A stretch of DNA of 64,000 nt. It comes from Taklimakanibacter deserti (GTDB lineage: Bacteria; Pseudomonadota; Alphaproteobacteria; Rhizobiales; Aestuariivirgaceae). The stretch covers positions 496,001 through 560,000 of the forward strand of contig QORU01000001.1 of the NCBI GenBank assembly GCA_003574785.1, written 5' to 3'. Positions 51,656 to 62,082 of the stretch are shown one piece after another; the first letter of the stretch is position 1, and the number at the start of each line of letters is the position of its first letter. Under the pieces are notes generated by a model. That model was not told the DNA's origin, did not search any database, and saw only the letters and a list, made by a program, of their open reading frames with translations. The position numbers and the translations under genes were made by a program.

Positions 51656-51769
51656 GTGGTTCATCGTGTGTCCCGGGACGACCCTCGGCGTGCACCTTCC
51701 CATCGTGACATTTCCCAAATCCCACGGCTTGGCCCACGATTGCAAGCAAAGAATTTCCAGCGGGCTTCG

Positions 51770-52501
51770 CTAAAACGCTCCACCGCCGGCTCCGATATTC
51801 TGTCCGGTGATCCAGCGCCCGGCCTCGCTTGCCAGGAACACGGCCACATCGGCAATATCCGATGGATCGCCGATACGATTGAATGGCGATATGGCGGCTG
51901 CTTTCTCGCGATAGCGGTCCTGCATCATATCCGTCTCCGTCGGGCCGGGGGAGATGATGTTCACCGTGATGTTCCGTTTGCCCAGCTCCCATGACAGGCA
52001 ACGCACGAACTGCTCCACGGCACCTTTGCTGCCGAGATACAGCGACTGATCGGGGAAGAACATCCTGGTTCCACCCGTCGAAGTGACGATGATGCGCCCG
52101 CCGTCTCTCAGCCGCCTTGCCGCTTCCTTCAGCGTGAAGAACACGCCCTTCGCGTTGGTGTCGAAGATCCGGTCATAGTCCTCTTCGCTGCAGTCCATGA
52201 GCGGCTTGACGATGATGTCCGCGGCATTGGCCACCACAATGTCCAGGATGCCGACCGTTTCCTGGGCCTCGTCGAACAGGCGCGCCACTTCCGCCGGCCG
52301 CGACAGATCCGCTTTGATCGCCACGGCCTTTCCCTTCGCGGCGGCAATCGTTCGCACGACCTCCTCGGCACGCGAGGCGTTTCTGACATAACCGATCGCG
52401 ACCTTTGCGCCATGAGTGGCCAGCCCGATCGCGACCGCGCGGCCGATGCCGCGAGATCCGCCAGTAACCAGGGCATTCTTATCCCGGAGCGGGCCTTGCA
52501 T
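51770..52501 (-). CDS. SDR family oxidoreductase
   Basis: This 243-aa classical short-chain dehydrogenase has the cofactor motif TGGSRGIG near residue 13, NAADI, and the YLGSK catalytic pair at about residues 154-158. The catalytic Ser region is VTSTGG. It is NAD(P)H-dependent; the substrate is unknown. It is the first gene of the accessory block, reading towards rpoC. Confidence 0.9.
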   Translation of the reverse strand: MQGPLRDKNALVTGGSRGIGRAVAIGLATHGAKVAIGYVRNASRAEEVVRTIAAAKGKAVAIKADLSRPAEVARLFDEAQETVGILDIVVANAADIIVKPLMDCSEEDYDRIFDTNAKGVFFTLKEAARRLRDGGRIIVTSTGGTRMFFPDQSLYLGSKGAVEQFVRCLSWELGKRNITVNIISPGPTETDMMQDRYREKAAAISPFNRIGDPSDIADVAVFLASEAGRWITGQNIGAGGGAF

Positions 52502-52641
52502 GTCCGAGCCCCTTGCTTCTGCGGCTCTCGCCGTTCACGAACGTGCTGAACGCTCGCCCATTCCCGCGTGCCAGTCAATGCCACGGCTGGCCGTGCGATC
52601 GTCTCGACGAGCGTAGTTTCGATTTGCCGTAGCCTACTGGG

Positions 52642-53463
52642 TTATGGCTGGATCCGCACCCACGCGCCAATTTCCGAGCGGCCAACAACGATGCCGCCGC
52701 CGATCGCGACCTCCTGGACCAGACGATCGGCGAGCGTATCGATGCCGATCTCGGCGGCAGTCGCCACGCCCTGTTTCTCCATTGTCGGCGCCATAACGAG
52801 GGCAAGGTCGGCCATTGCGCGCAACCATTCGGCAGCGCTCACGGCGTCGCCGATAACGGCCTGCATGCGCATCGTCGGCGGGGGCAGGCCGGCGTCGACG
52901 AAGGCACGGTGCAATCGAGCGCTCATGTCTATGTTCGTGCCGGCGCGGTCGAAGGTGTCGCTGATCCAGCGGCAGCAGCGATCATAGGTGGGCGCGGCGG
53001 GAACCGAGCGCACGAAACTCCAATCCATCTCGTGAAACACAATCACGCCGCCCGGACGCAGATGCCTGGCGAGCTTGCGCAGCATGGCATCGGGATCGGC
53101 CTGGCACCACAAGACATAGCGGCCCACGATCGCATCGAATGGGCGTTCGAACTCCATATCCGCGGGATCGCCCTGGCGAAACACCACTTGCGCAAGACCA
53201 CGCGCAGCAGCAGCCTCGTTTGCTGTCGCCACGGCCGTCGGCGCTAAATCGGTTCCGACTACTTCCCCGGACGGTCCCACCAGTTCGGCAGCGAGGAAGG
53301 CAACAACGCCCGTCCCGCTGCCGACGTCGAGCACGCGCATGCCCGGCAAGATGTTAGCGTGGTGGAAGTAGTCGCGCGTTGTCGGACCTATAAGGCGTTC
53401 CTGGCGAGCTAAGCGTTCCAGCTCGAACGCTGAATGCCCGAGTACGTAGTCAGGATTCGTCAT
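52642..53463 (-). CDS. Class I SAM-dependent methyltransferase
   Basis: This 273-aa protein has motif I VLDVGSGTGVVAFLA near residue 43, and the later motifs GTDLAPTAVATANEAAAARG and HLRPGGVIVFHEMDW. It resembles UbiE/Methyltransf_25-type enzymes; the acceptor is unknown. The start at 53463 follows GAAGG. Upstream in-frame codons add only MGKAAA. Confidence 0.87.
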   Translation of the reverse strand: MTNPDYVLGHSAFELERLARQERLIGPTTRDYFHHANILPGMRVLDVGSGTGVVAFLAAELVGPSGEVVGTDLAPTAVATANEAAAARGLAQVVFRQGDPADMEFERPFDAIVGRYVLWCQADPDAMLRKLARHLRPGGVIVFHEMDWSFVRSVPAAPTYDRCCRWISDTFDRAGTNIDMSARLHRAFVDAGLPPPTMRMQAVIGDAVSAAEWLRAMADLALVMAPTMEKQGVATAAEIGIDTLADRLVQEVAIGGGIVVGRSEIGAWVRIQP

Positions 53464-53594
53464 GGCTGCCGCCTTCCCCACAGGATAGTGCTCCCCATCC
53501 TATCTTGGCACGGACTCTTGCCACACGCACTCGCGAAGCGATGGGATCCACTCGTCATGCGCTACGGCTTTCACCCAAGCGTGCTCTACGATCC

Positions 53595-53780
53595 GGCGGC
53601 GAAATCGATACGCCCATGACCGCCGCCGGCATTGCCCACCGCTACCGCGGGCTCGCTCAGGAGCAGGGCCTGAAGCATCCCGACGAGATCGCCAACGCGG
53701 TGCTGTTCCTCGCCTCCGACGACTCGTCGTTCATGACCGGCGCTATGATGTCCGTCGATGGCGGCAGCACGGCGGCGTAG
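53595..53780 (+). pseudogene. C-terminal fragment of an SDR oxidoreductase
   Basis: The frame reads GGEIDTPMTAAG, then LKHPDEIANAVLFLASDDSS and FMTGAMMSVDGGSTAA, which is the C-terminal quarter of a classical SDR. The cofactor and catalytic parts are missing, and the sequence upstream in the same frame is not SDR-like. It is a gene remnant, opposite in direction to its neighbours, and differs from the complete SDR at 51770. Confidence 0.8.
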
Positions 53781-53792
53781 ATGTTACGCCGA

Positions 53793-54518
53793 TCAGGCGC
53801 CTTTCTCCTTGCGATGCGCCTCAGCCAGTTCAGCCAGGCTCTTGAAATGGAAATCGACCGTGGGCGGCTTTGCCACCTTCGCGGTGGCGCCGCTGCCCTG
53901 CTTGCCATAGCGCCGGTCGATCCAGGCGCGGGCGAGGCCGGCCTTCTCGGCCGGGACATGGTCATGATGCAGGCTCTGGGCGGTGTGTAGGATCTCGGCT
54001 TTGCGGATGTCGAGGTCGGCTTCGACATGATCGATCAGGTAGGCAAAATTGCGCGGGTCCGGCTTGTAGGAGCCGACATCCTCGGCGGTGTAGACGGCAT
54101 CGAAGGTCACGCCGAGCTTCTTGTTGCTGGTGGCGAAGCTCTTGCGGTCGACATTCGACAGGATGACGAGCTTGAAGTGGCGCTTGAGATAGGCGAGCGC
54201 CTCCACGGAATCGGGGAAGGCCGGCCAGTCAGGGATCGAATCGCCAAAGCGGTCATGCAGGTCGGCATGCGTGTGGACGCCCCATGACTTCGCCATGCGC
54301 GAATGGATCACCGCGAGCAAGGTCGAATAGCGCAGCGACGGGGTTTCCAGCTCTTGTTCGGTCTCCAGGCGGCCGAAGATGTCGAGTGCTTCCTCGCGGC
54401 CAATATCCAGCCGGCCGGCGGTCAGGAGCGGCTGCAGTGCGTTCCACAATCCAGTCTCCCAGTCGATCAGCGTTCCATAGCAGTCGAATGTCAGCGCCTT
54501 GAAATCGCTCAGCTTCAT
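53793..54518 (-). CDS. Haloacid dehalogenase type II
   Basis: This 241-aa HAD hydrolase has the nucleophile motif FDCYGTLIDWE (Asp12), motif II LVILSNVDR, and the motif III/IV region KPDPRNF. The overall layout matches L-2-haloacid dehalogenases, but many relatives act on phosphates or are uncharacterised. It lies 12 bp after the SDR fragment, on the opposite strand. Confidence 0.85.
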   Translation of the reverse strand: MKLSDFKALTFDCYGTLIDWETGLWNALQPLLTAGRLDIGREEALDIFGRLETEQELETPSLRYSTLLAVIHSRMAKSWGVHTHADLHDRFGDSIPDWPAFPDSVEALAYLKRHFKLVILSNVDRKSFATSNKKLGVTFDAVYTAEDVGSYKPDPRNFAYLIDHVEADLDIRKAEILHTAQSLHHDHVPAEKAGLARAWIDRRYGKQGSGATAKVAKPPTVDFHFKSLAELAEAHRKEKGA

Positions 54519-54593
54519 TTCGCGATCCTCCTCATGAAGACGGCAGAGTAGCGCAAGTCCCGCCGTCTGTGATGAGCCGAAGCTCCGGCGGGC

Positions 54594-55322
54594 TTAGCTT
54601 AAGCTGCGACGGCCGGTGCGAAACTCGGACGGCGTCACGCCGAAGCGCTGCCGGAACAGCCGGTTGAAGGAGGAGACATTCTGGTAGCCCAGACCATAGG
54701 CGATCTCGGCGATGGGATCGGCTGTGGTGACAAGCCGGTCGACGGCGCGGTCGAGCAGCTTGCTCAGCCGATATTGCTTCGGCGATTGCCCGGTCGTCGC
54801 GCGGAACAAGGCGTGGAACTGGCTTTGACCCAGGCCGGCGGCGCGCGCCATCTCCGCCACGCCGGTCTCCTCTTGCCCTTGGGCAACGGCGAGAATGCGT
54901 TTGTCGGCGGGCGGAGCGGAAGTGGGCTTGACGAGCTGCAGGCTGGTAAGCGCCAGGCGCGCGACATCATCGGCCCGCCGCGCATCGGCCTCGACCTCGG
55001 CGCCGAGCTGGCGGAACAGACGCCACAGCCAGGGCTCCAGGCGCGTGACGATGGGGCCCTCGCCCTTGAGAACGGTGGGCAACGCGCCCTGGGCGAGCGT
55101 CGCTGCCTCGACGTCGAGCACGAACATGTTGCAATCGGCGCTCGGCATGAAGTCATGCACGCTCTCTTGTGGGATGACGGCAAGGCAATGGCTCGATACG
55201 ACGCCCGACCGGCCTTCGATGTCGATGCGCATCGAACCTTTGAGCGGCACCAGGAACTGGCAATAGTCGTGGCGATGCCGGTCGCCGCCGGCATACTGCC
55301 TGATCTCGAGCTGGGCTGACAT
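54594..55322 (-). CDS. AraC family regulator with N-terminal cupin
   Basis: This 242-aa protein has an N-terminal cupin-like sensor (HRHDYCQFLVPLKGSM) and a C-terminal AraC HTH pair (EMARAAGLGQSQFHALFRATTG and PIAEIAYGLGYQNVSSFNRLFRQ). It is on the same strand as, and 39 bp downstream of, the TauE/SafE permease gene, which it may regulate. Confidence 0.88.
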   Translation of the reverse strand: MSAQLEIRQYAGGDRHRHDYCQFLVPLKGSMRIDIEGRSGVVSSHCLAVIPQESVHDFMPSADCNMFVLDVEAATLAQGALPTVLKGEGPIVTRLEPWLWRLFRQLGAEVEADARRADDVARLALTSLQLVKPTSAPPADKRILAVAQGQEETGVAEMARAAGLGQSQFHALFRATTGQSPKQYRLSKLLDRAVDRLVTTADPIAEIAYGLGYQNVSSFNRLFRQRFGVTPSEFRTGRRSLS

Positions 55323-55361
55323 GTGGCTTCCCTGTCTTTACCGACTTGGGTGGTATTTAGC

Positions 55362-56114
55362 TCAAACAGCCGCGTTCCAATAAGCGGCGATGCCTTTGGC
55401 GGCGGAGAGGACTGCCAGCACGGCAAGGAGGATGAGCACCCATTTGCGGAAGCTGGCGGGATCGGCCGATTTGAAGCTGCGGGCGCCCATCCAGTTGCCG
55501 ATGATGAGGGCCGGCAGGAAGAGCAGCGCCAGATAGACCGTGTCCCAGGTGATCAGGGCCTCTTGGCTCAAGAAGGCGAGGCCGATCAGATCGGTCATCA
55601 GGAAATAGGCGATGAGCGAGGCGCGGCCGGCATCATGCCCGGCGGGCGAGGCGAAATAGAACAGGATCGCCGGCGGGCCGCCAATGCCGAAGGCGCCATT
55701 GGCGAGACCTGATGCCGCGCCGACCGTGCCCGAAGCGGCGGTGCCCGGCATCGTCTTGAGCGCAAATCCCCGGAACAGGAACCAGACGGCGGTCAGAACG
55801 AAGAGAGCGAGCGCCACTTGCATCGGGGGTGCCGGCATGTTGGCAAGAAGCCAGACGCCGAGCGGCGTACCGATGGCGCAGCCGATGATCAAAGGCGCCA
55901 GCGAGCGCCAGTGGATGTCCTTCCAGATTCCGGGGAGGAGATGCAGGCTCGCCGCGATTTCAAGCATGAAGATCGCCGGGATGAAGGTCGCGGGCGCCAT
56001 CAACAGGGACAGCGCGGTGATCACCAGGAGGGAGAAGCCGAAGCCCAAATAGCCGCGCACGATGGCGGCCAGGAAGACAAAGAATGACCCCAGGCCGAGG
56101 ACGAGTGGTGACAT
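55362..56114 (-). CDS. TauE/SafE (TSUP) family permease
   Basis: This 250-aa inner-membrane protein has about eight hydrophobic helices. The repeats RGYLGFGFSLLVI and NGAFGIGGPPAILFYFASPA are the paired signature of the family. Members export or import sulfite, sulfoacetate and other organic sulfur anions; the substrate here is unknown. It lies 11 bp after the aminotransferase gene, so they are likely co-transcribed. Confidence 0.88.
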   Translation of the reverse strand: MSPLVLGLGSFFVFLAAIVRGYLGFGFSLLVITALSLLMAPATFIPAIFMLEIAASLHLLPGIWKDIHWRSLAPLIIGCAIGTPLGVWLLANMPAPPMQVALALFVLTAVWFLFRGFALKTMPGTAASGTVGAASGLANGAFGIGGPPAILFYFASPAGHDAGRASLIAYFLMTDLIGLAFLSQEALITWDTVYLALLFLPALIIGNWMGARSFKSADPASFRKWVLILLAVLAVLSAAKGIAAYWNAAV

Positions 56115-56125
56115 GGGGGACGGGT

Positions 56126-57430
56126 TCAGTAGCCGGCGAAACAGCGGTCGAGCGCGTCCTCGACCAAGGCGACGTCTTCCTTCGTCACGCACATCGGCGG
56201 CACCATGCGCAGGATGTTGCGGTTGGCGCCCGACTTCGACACCACGATGCCGTTCTCGCGAGTCTTCTCGAAGATCTCGGCCGTCTCCTTGGTCGCCGGC
56301 GTCTTGCTCTTGCGGTCGGTGACGAGCTCGATCGCCAGCATCAGGCCATGGCCGCGAACATCGCCGATGATCTCATATTTCTGGTGCAGACGGTGGAGCA
56401 CCGATTTGAGCTCGGCGCCCACCGTCCTGGAATTCTGCTGCAGCTTCTCCTCGTCGATGACTTGGAGCACGGCACGGCCCGCGGCACAGGCCATGGGACT
56501 TGCGCCATAGGTGTTGAAGAAGAATTTTTTGGCCAGGCTCTCGGCGACATCCCGGCGCGCCACCACCGCGGCGAGCGGGAAGCCATTGCCGATGCCCTTG
56601 GCCATGACGACGATCTCGGGGAGGACGCCGTGATGCTCGAAGGCCCAGAAATTGTCGCCGGTGCGCCCGAAGCCCGACTGCACCTCATCGATGATGCACA
56701 CGCCGCCGGCATCGCGCACCTTGCGCACGGCCGCCTTGAGATAGCCTTCCGGCAATTCGACGATGCCGCCATAGCCCTGGATGGGCTCGACGATGATGCC
56801 GGCGAGCTTGCCCGGCGTCGCAAATTGGATGGTGCGGTCGATCTCGGCGAGATAGGCCTCTGTGTCGTCGTCGAAGATGCCGCGATAAGGATCGGGATTG
56901 GCGATGTGGTGGATGCCGCCGAGGAGGGGGATCGAATGGCGGAAGCCCGAGATGCCGGTCAGCGACTGGGCGCCGATCGTGGCGCCGTGATAGGCGTTGC
57001 GCAGCGCCAGCATGTCGATATTGCCGGTAAAGGTCTGGGCCATGATGAGAGCGAGATCGATGGCCTCGGTGCCGCTATTGGTGAAATGCACCACCCAGTC
57101 CTGGCCCTTGGGCATGCGTCCCGCCAGTTCCTCGGCGAAATGGGCCGGCACGGGGTGATAGAACATCGTCGTACAATGCTGGAGTGCCCGAATCTGCTCC
57201 TCGACGGCCCGAGTCACGGTAGGGTGGGCATGGCCGACCGAAATGCAGACATTCATGCCGAGGAGGTCGAGATATTTCCTGCCCTTCTCGTCCCAGAGAT
57301 ACTGGCGCTCGCCACGCGCGAAGATGAGCGGCGTCTTATAGGGGACGAAGGCGCGCTGCGAAGCGGCGTAATATTTGTCCCGGCGGGCGATGATTGCATC
57401 GCCCGACCAATCGGTAGCGAGTTCTGCCAT
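56126..57430 (-). CDS. Class III (AGXT2-like) aminotransferase
   Basis: This 434-aa PLP enzyme has the class III signature around the lysine (IVVMAKGIGNGFPLAAV), FTNSGTEAIDLALIMAQ for the phosphate site and IIDEVQSGFGRTG. The family includes alanine-glyoxylate and beta-alanine/taurine-pyruvate aminotransferases. The TSUP permease next door, a family that moves sulfonates, would fit a taurine-like substrate, but this is only inferred. The start at 57430 follows GGAGG. Confidence 0.87.
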   Translation of the reverse strand: MAELATDWSGDAIIARRDKYYAASQRAFVPYKTPLIFARGERQYLWDEKGRKYLDLLGMNVCISVGHAHPTVTRAVEEQIRALQHCTTMFYHPVPAHFAEELAGRMPKGQDWVVHFTNSGTEAIDLALIMAQTFTGNIDMLALRNAYHGATIGAQSLTGISGFRHSIPLLGGIHHIANPDPYRGIFDDDTEAYLAEIDRTIQFATPGKLAGIIVEPIQGYGGIVELPEGYLKAAVRKVRDAGGVCIIDEVQSGFGRTGDNFWAFEHHGVLPEIVVMAKGIGNGFPLAAVVARRDVAESLAKKFFFNTYGASPMACAAGRAVLQVIDEEKLQQNSRTVGAELKSVLHRLHQKYEIIGDVRGHGLMLAIELVTDRKSKTPATKETAEIFEKTRENGIVVSKSGANRNILRMVPPMCVTKEDVALVEDALDRCFAGY

Positions 57431-57504
57431 GGAGACCTCCCGGATCTTGGAGAGGCAGTCTTTGCCGATTTGCGTAAGGATTCTAGGGCCAGCGTGAAAT
57501 GAAA

Positions 57505-57524
57505 ACGGGGCCATACGGCCCCGT
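57505..57524 (-). terminator. Terminator of the VOC gene
   Basis: ACGGGGCC-ATAC-GGCCCCGT is a perfect 8-bp stem. Read on the reverse strand it is followed by a run of Ts, 30 bp after the VOC stop. Confidence 0.8.
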
Positions 57525-57553
57525 GTTATGTTGCCTTTACGTAAGAAATTGTG

Positions 57554-57949
57554 TCAATTGGCCGCCACGATCGCAGCTTCGGGCTCGATCAGGCCAATGA
57601 GGGCCCCCGCTGAATCGGTCACGACCGCAAGCTTGCCGACACCCGGAACGAGGGCCGAGGCGCGCATGACCTCGCCGCCTTCGCGGACCGTATCCTCTTC
57701 GGCTTTTTCGATGTCGGCCACCGTCAGATAGGTCATCCAGTGAGACGGAATGTCGGAGAATTGGGGGGAGGTGAGCTCGAAAATGCCGCCTACAGGCTTG
57801 TTATCCTTGCGGGCGATCCAATAGCTGCCGCCATCGGGAAGCGTCGTCGAATCGAATTTCCACCCTAGGGTGCGACCATAGAAGGCGAGTGCGACTTCGG
57901 GTTCCCAGGTATTGAGTTCATGCCACCAGGCGGGCTGCGCCAGCATCAT
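57554..57949 (-). CDS. VOC family protein (glyoxalase-like)
   Basis: This 131-aa protein has two betaalphabetabetabeta halves: WWHELNTWEPEVALAFYGRTLGWKFD and then HWMTYLTVADIEKAEEDTVREGG. It resembles CFP32-type VOC proteins. It may bind a metal through H10 and E-residues of the second half. Role unknown. It has its own terminator and stands alone. Confidence 0.85.
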   Translation of the reverse strand: MMLAQPAWWHELNTWEPEVALAFYGRTLGWKFDSTTLPDGGSYWIARKDNKPVGGIFELTSPQFSDIPSHWMTYLTVADIEKAEEDTVREGGEVMRASALVPGVGKLAVVTDSAGALIGLIEPEAAIVAAN

Positions 57950-58056
57950 CGATAATCTCCCTCTCGAAGGTCTGGTTCCGCCGTCCGGAAGTGATCATGG
58001 CGGGGGGAATGGGCGAAGATGTGGCACGATCGGGGCAATTTACCCGTTCTGCCTAC

Positions 58057-58461
58057 TCATTTCGCCCAGTTGACGATCGCCAATGGGGGCTTTAGCCGCT
58101 CATAGTGGCGGCTGTTGTTCGTGACGAGGACAGCTCCCGCCGCCAGGGAATGAGCCGCTATCATCATATCCAGCTCGCCGATCGGCTGACCGCTGGAGAT
58201 CAGCCGGTGGCGGATATCGGCGTAATTATCGGCAGCGTCAGATCCCCAAGAAAACACTCGAATCATTTGCAGAAACCGATGTACGCCAACTTGCAGCCTG
58301 TGGCCGGATTCGAGCCGCTTCAGGCCGTAGAGCAGCTCCGCACGGGTGATGACAGAGATGCAAATGTCGGTTGGCGGTAACGCAGTGAGCTTTTCGATGA
58401 TCGCGAGCGAACGTCCCTTGATGACGTAGCTCGCCATATCGGTGTCGAGCATGTGAAGCAT
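58057..58461 (-). CDS. vapC: VapC-type PIN-domain toxin
   Basis: This 134-aa PIN nuclease has the acidic residues in LDTDMASY (D6, D8), ISVITRAELLYGL (E42) and IGELDMMIAAHSL (D98), with VTNNSRHYERL near the end. VapC toxins cleave tRNA or rRNA. It starts 3 bp after vapB. The toxin looks intact. Confidence 0.92.
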   Translation of the reverse strand: MLHMLDTDMASYVIKGRSLAIIEKLTALPPTDICISVITRAELLYGLKRLESGHRLQVGVHRFLQMIRVFSWGSDAADNYADIRHRLISSGQPIGELDMMIAAHSLAAGAVLVTNNSRHYERLKPPLAIVNWAK

Positions 58462-58464
58462 GGT

Positions 58465-58731
58465 TCAGTCTTCGGCGAGGACATTGCGCTCGACAGGCAG
58501 GGTGTTCATCGGGCGTTCGGCCATGAAATCTTCCGGAACATCAATAGTCTTCATCAGTTCAAAGAAATCGGCCCAAGCATGAGCGCCGGGGCGCGCCGAA
58601 AGAATGACATCCCCGGTGCGCTCATCACGGCTGATATAGACCTCGTCACCTTCGAAGCGATAATCGGCCGGCAGCCTGACCGCTTGGCTGGCGCCGTTCT
58701 TGAAGAGCTTGGCTGTTCTGATTTCCGTCAT
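58465..58731 (-). CDS. vapB: VapB-type antitoxin
   Basis: This 88-aa protein has an AbrB/SpoVT-type N-terminus ([22 protein letters not shown]) that binds DNA and a C-terminal tail that wraps the toxin ([15 protein letters not shown]). GGAGGAG lies before ATG 58731. The palindrome at 58750-58773 is the probable operator for autoregulation. Confidence 0.9.
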   Translation of the reverse strand: MTEIRTAKLFKNGASQAVRLPADYRFEGDEVYISRDERTGDVILSARPGAHAWADFFELMKTIDVPEDFMAERPMNTLPVERNVLAED

Positions 58732-58749
58732 CTGAAAATCTCCTCCATG

Positions 58750-58773
58750 GAGTATATACTCATGTATATACTC
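58750..58773. promoter_or_regulatory. VapB operator palindrome
   Basis: GAGTATATAC and its exact complement GTATATACTC are separated by TCAT. The 10-bp arms start 19 bp upstream of vapB and would cover its promoter or ribosome site region. Confidence 0.7.
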
Positions 58774-58844
58774 TCGATCCGCGACAGCTTCAATGACCAG
58801 CGGAGCCTGCGGCATAAATAGCGTAATTTTCTTGCTTTCGGGGG

Positions 58845-58873
58845 TTGACGGGGTGGGAGCGCGCCAGTATGTT
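58845..58873 (+). promoter_or_regulatory. Promoter of the str operon
   Basis: TTGACG (58845-58850), a 17-bp spacer and TATGTT (58868-58873). It lies 228 bp before rpsL. The leader holds a small hairpin TAGGTGC-TTCG-CGCACCTA around 58899-58917. Nothing else is seen between vapB and rpsL. Confidence 0.7.
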
Positions 58874-59100
58874 CCGCGCGTTTTCAGGCGGCAGGCAGTA
58901 GGTGCTTCGCGCACCTAAACGCTGGCGGAAAACACACTTTGAACATTCAAGGTCAAGACCACAAGGCCTGCCGGCTGTGGTCCTCTGGTTTTGAGGCGCT
59001 GTGCACCTTCATGAGCCCGGTGCGCCAGCGCTTTTGGTCATGCGCGATGGCTACATCGTTCGGGCTCAGAACAGTTTTGCGAAGGTAGAGACAAGGCCCG

Positions 59101-59472
59101 ATGCCGACGATCAACCAGCTCATCCGCAAGCCGCGCTCCGCGCCCACTTATCGGAGCAAGGTGCCAGCGATGCAGTCATGCCCGCAGAAGCGCGGCGTCT
59201 GCACGCGCGTCTACACGACCACACCGAAGAAGCCCAACTCGGCTCTCAGGAAAGTGGCGCGCGTCCGCCTGACCAATGGCTTCGAAGTCACGAGCTACAT
59301 CCCGGGCGAGGGTCACAATCTGCAAGAGCACTCGGTGGTCATGATTCGCGGCGGCCGCGTGAAGGACCTTCCGGGCGTTCGCTATCACATCATCCGCGGC
59401 GTGCTCGATACCCAAGGTGTCGTGAAGCGCCGTCAACGCCGTTCGAAATACGGCGCCAAGCGTCCGAAATAA
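59101..59472 (+). CDS. rpsL: 30S ribosomal protein S12
   Basis: This 123-aa protein sits at the decoding centre. K43 ([12 protein letters not shown]) and K88 ([12 protein letters not shown]) are wild-type, so no streptomycin-resistance change is present at these sites. It is the first gene of the str operon. Confidence 0.98.
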   Translation: MPTINQLIRKPRSAPTYRSKVPAMQSCPQKRGVCTRVYTTTPKKPNSALRKVARVRLTNGFEVTSYIPGEGHNLQEHSVVMIRGGRVKDLPGVRYHIIRGVLDTQGVVKRRQRRSKYGAKRPK

Positions 59473-59958
<486 letters not shown>

Positions 59959-59979
59959 GCCACCCGAGGAACCAAGATC

Positions 59980-62052
59980 ATGCCCCGCACGCACGCCATC
60001 GAAGACTATCGCAATTTCGGCATCATGGCCCACATCGACGCCGGCAAGACGACGACGTCCGAGCGCATCCTTTATTATTCGGGCAAGAGCCACAAGATCG
60101 GCGAAGTGCACGACGGCGCCGCGACCATGGATTTCATGGAGCAGGAGCAGGAGCGCGGCATCACCATCACGTCGGCCGCCACGACGACCTTCTGGAACGG
60201 CAAGCGCCTCAACATCATCGACACTCCGGGCCACGTCGACTTCACCATCGAGGTGGAGCGCTCGCTGCGCGTGCTCGACGGCGCCGTATGCGTGCTCGAT
60301 TCGAACCAGGGTGTCGAGCCGCAGACCGAGACGGTCTGGCGCCAGGGCGACAAGTACAACGTGCCGCGCATCGTGTTCTGCAACAAGATGGACAAGACCG
60401 GCGCCTCCTTCGAGCAGTGCATCAAGGACATCAAGGAACGTCTCGGCGCCAAGCCGGTTCCCATCCAGCTCCCCGTCGGCTCGGAAGCCAATTTCAAGGG
60501 CATCATCGATCTCGTCCGCATGAAAGCGGTGATCTGGGAAGAAGAGTCCCTTGGCGCCAAGTACAATGACGCCGAAATCCCGGACGACCTCAAGGATGCC
60601 GCCGAAGCGGCTCGCGCCGAGATGATCGAGGCCTGCGCCGAGCTCGACGAGCAGGCGACCGAGGATTTCCTCAACGGTAAAGAGATTTCCAACGAGACGA
60701 TCAAGAAGCTGCTGCGCAAGGCGGTGGTTACCGGCGCCTTCTTCCCGGTGCTGTGCGGATCGGCCTTCAAGAACAAGGGCGTCCAGCCGCTGCTCGACGC
60801 CGTCGTCGACTATCTGCCTTCGCCGCTCGACCGTCCCTCGATCAAGGGCATCGACGTCAAGACCGGCGAAGAGACCGTGCGCAAGGCGTCGGATTCCGAG
60901 CCCCTGTCCATGCTCGCCTTCAAGCTCATGGACGACCAGTATGGCGTCCTGACCTTCTGCCGCCTCTATTCGGGCTCGCTCTCCAAGGGCACATCGCTCC
61001 TCAATTCGACCCGCGAGAAGTCCGAGCGCGTCGGCCGCATGGTGCTCATGCATGCCAATACGCGCGAGGAAATCTCGGAAGCCTATGCCGGCGACATCGT
61101 GGCACTTGTCGGCCTCAAGGACACCCGTACCGGCGACACGCTGTGCGATCCGGCGAAGGCCGTCATCCTCGAGAAGATGGAATTCCCCGATCCCGTCATC
61201 GATATGTCGATCGAGCCCAAGACCAAGGGCGACCAGGAGAAGATGGCAATCGCGCTGCACAAGCTCGCGGCCGAGGATCCGTCTTTCCGGGTCACCACCG
61301 ATGCCGAATCGGGCCAGACCATCATCAAGGGCATGGGCGAGCTTCATCTCGATATCAAGGTCGACATCCTGAAGCGCACCCACAAGGTCGAAGTGACCGT
61401 CGGCGCCCCGCAGGTGGCCTATCGCGAAACCATCACCCGCAAGGCGGAAGTCGACTACACCCACAAGAAGCAGACCGGCGGCACCGGCCAGTTCGCGCGC
61501 GTGATCCTCGAGATCGAGCCGAACGAGAAGGGCAAGGGCTACGAGTTCGAATCCAAGATCGTCGGCGGCTCGGTGCCGAAGGAGTTCATCCCCGGCGTCG
61601 AAAAGGGCCTCAACTCGGTCATGTCCTCGGGCGTGGTCGCGGGCTTCCCGGTTCTCGACGTGAAGGTCGCCCTCACCGATGGCGCCTATCACGAGGTCGA
61701 CTCGTCTGCGATCGCCTTCGAAATCGCCGCGCGCGCCGCTCTGCGCGAGGGCCTGCAGAAGGCGGGATCGGTCCTGCTCGAGCCCGTCATGAAGGTCGAG
61801 GTCACGACGCCGGAGGAATATCTCGGCGGCGTCATCGGCGACCTCAATTCCAGGCGTGGCCAGATCATCGGCACCGGTAATCGCGGCAATGCGCAGATCG
61901 TCAATGCGATGGTCCCGCTCGCCAACATGTTCGGCTATGTCAACAACCTGCGCTCGATGAGCCAGGGACGCGCCAGCTACACGATGCAGTTCGACCACTA
62001 TGAGCAGGTGCCGCAGGCGGTTGCTCAGGAAGTCCAGAAGAAATTCGCTTAA
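59980..62052 (+). CDS. fusA: Elongation factor G
   Basis: This 690-aa GTPase drives ribosomal translocation. G1 is AHIDAGKTT (17-25), switch [14 protein letters not shown]3 DTPGHVDF, and G4 NKMD. Domains II to V are complete, ending in the [16 protein letters not shown] segment of domain V. The length is typical of proteobacterial FusA. Confidence 0.98.
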   Translation: MPRTHAIEDYRNFGIMAHIDAGKTTTSERILYYSGKSHKIGEVHDGAATMDFMEQEQERGITITSAATTTFWNGKRLNIIDTPGHVDFTIEVERSLRVLDGAVCVLDSNQGVEPQTETVWRQGDKYNVPRIVFCNKMDKTGASFEQCIKDIKERLGAKPVPIQLPVGSEANFKGIIDLVRMKAVIWEEESLGAKYNDAEIPDDLKDAAEAARAEMIEACAELDEQATEDFLNGKEISNETIKKLLRKAVVTGAFFPVLCGSAFKNKGVQPLLDAVVDYLPSPLDRPSIKGIDVKTGEETVRKASDSEPLSMLAFKLMDDQYGVLTFCRLYSGSLSKGTSLLNSTREKSERVGRMVLMHANTREEISEAYAGDIVALVGLKDTRTGDTLCDPAKAVILEKMEFPDPVIDMSIEPKTKGDQEKMAIALHKLAAEDPSFRVTTDAESGQTIIKGMGELHLDIKVDILKRTHKVEVTVGAPQVAYRETITRKAEVDYTHKKQTGGTGQFARVILEIEPNEKGKGYEFESKIVGGSVPKEFIPGVEKGLNSVMSSGVVAGFPVLDVKVALTDGAYHEVDSSAIAFEIAARAALREGLQKAGSVLLEPVMKVEVTTPEEYLGGVIGDLNSRRGQIIGTGNRGNAQIVNAMVPLANMFGYVNNLRSMSQGRASYTMQFDHYEQVPQAVAQEVQKKFA

Positions 62053-62082
62053 TCAAGTTAAGATCCAAGACGGAGTAGTCCG

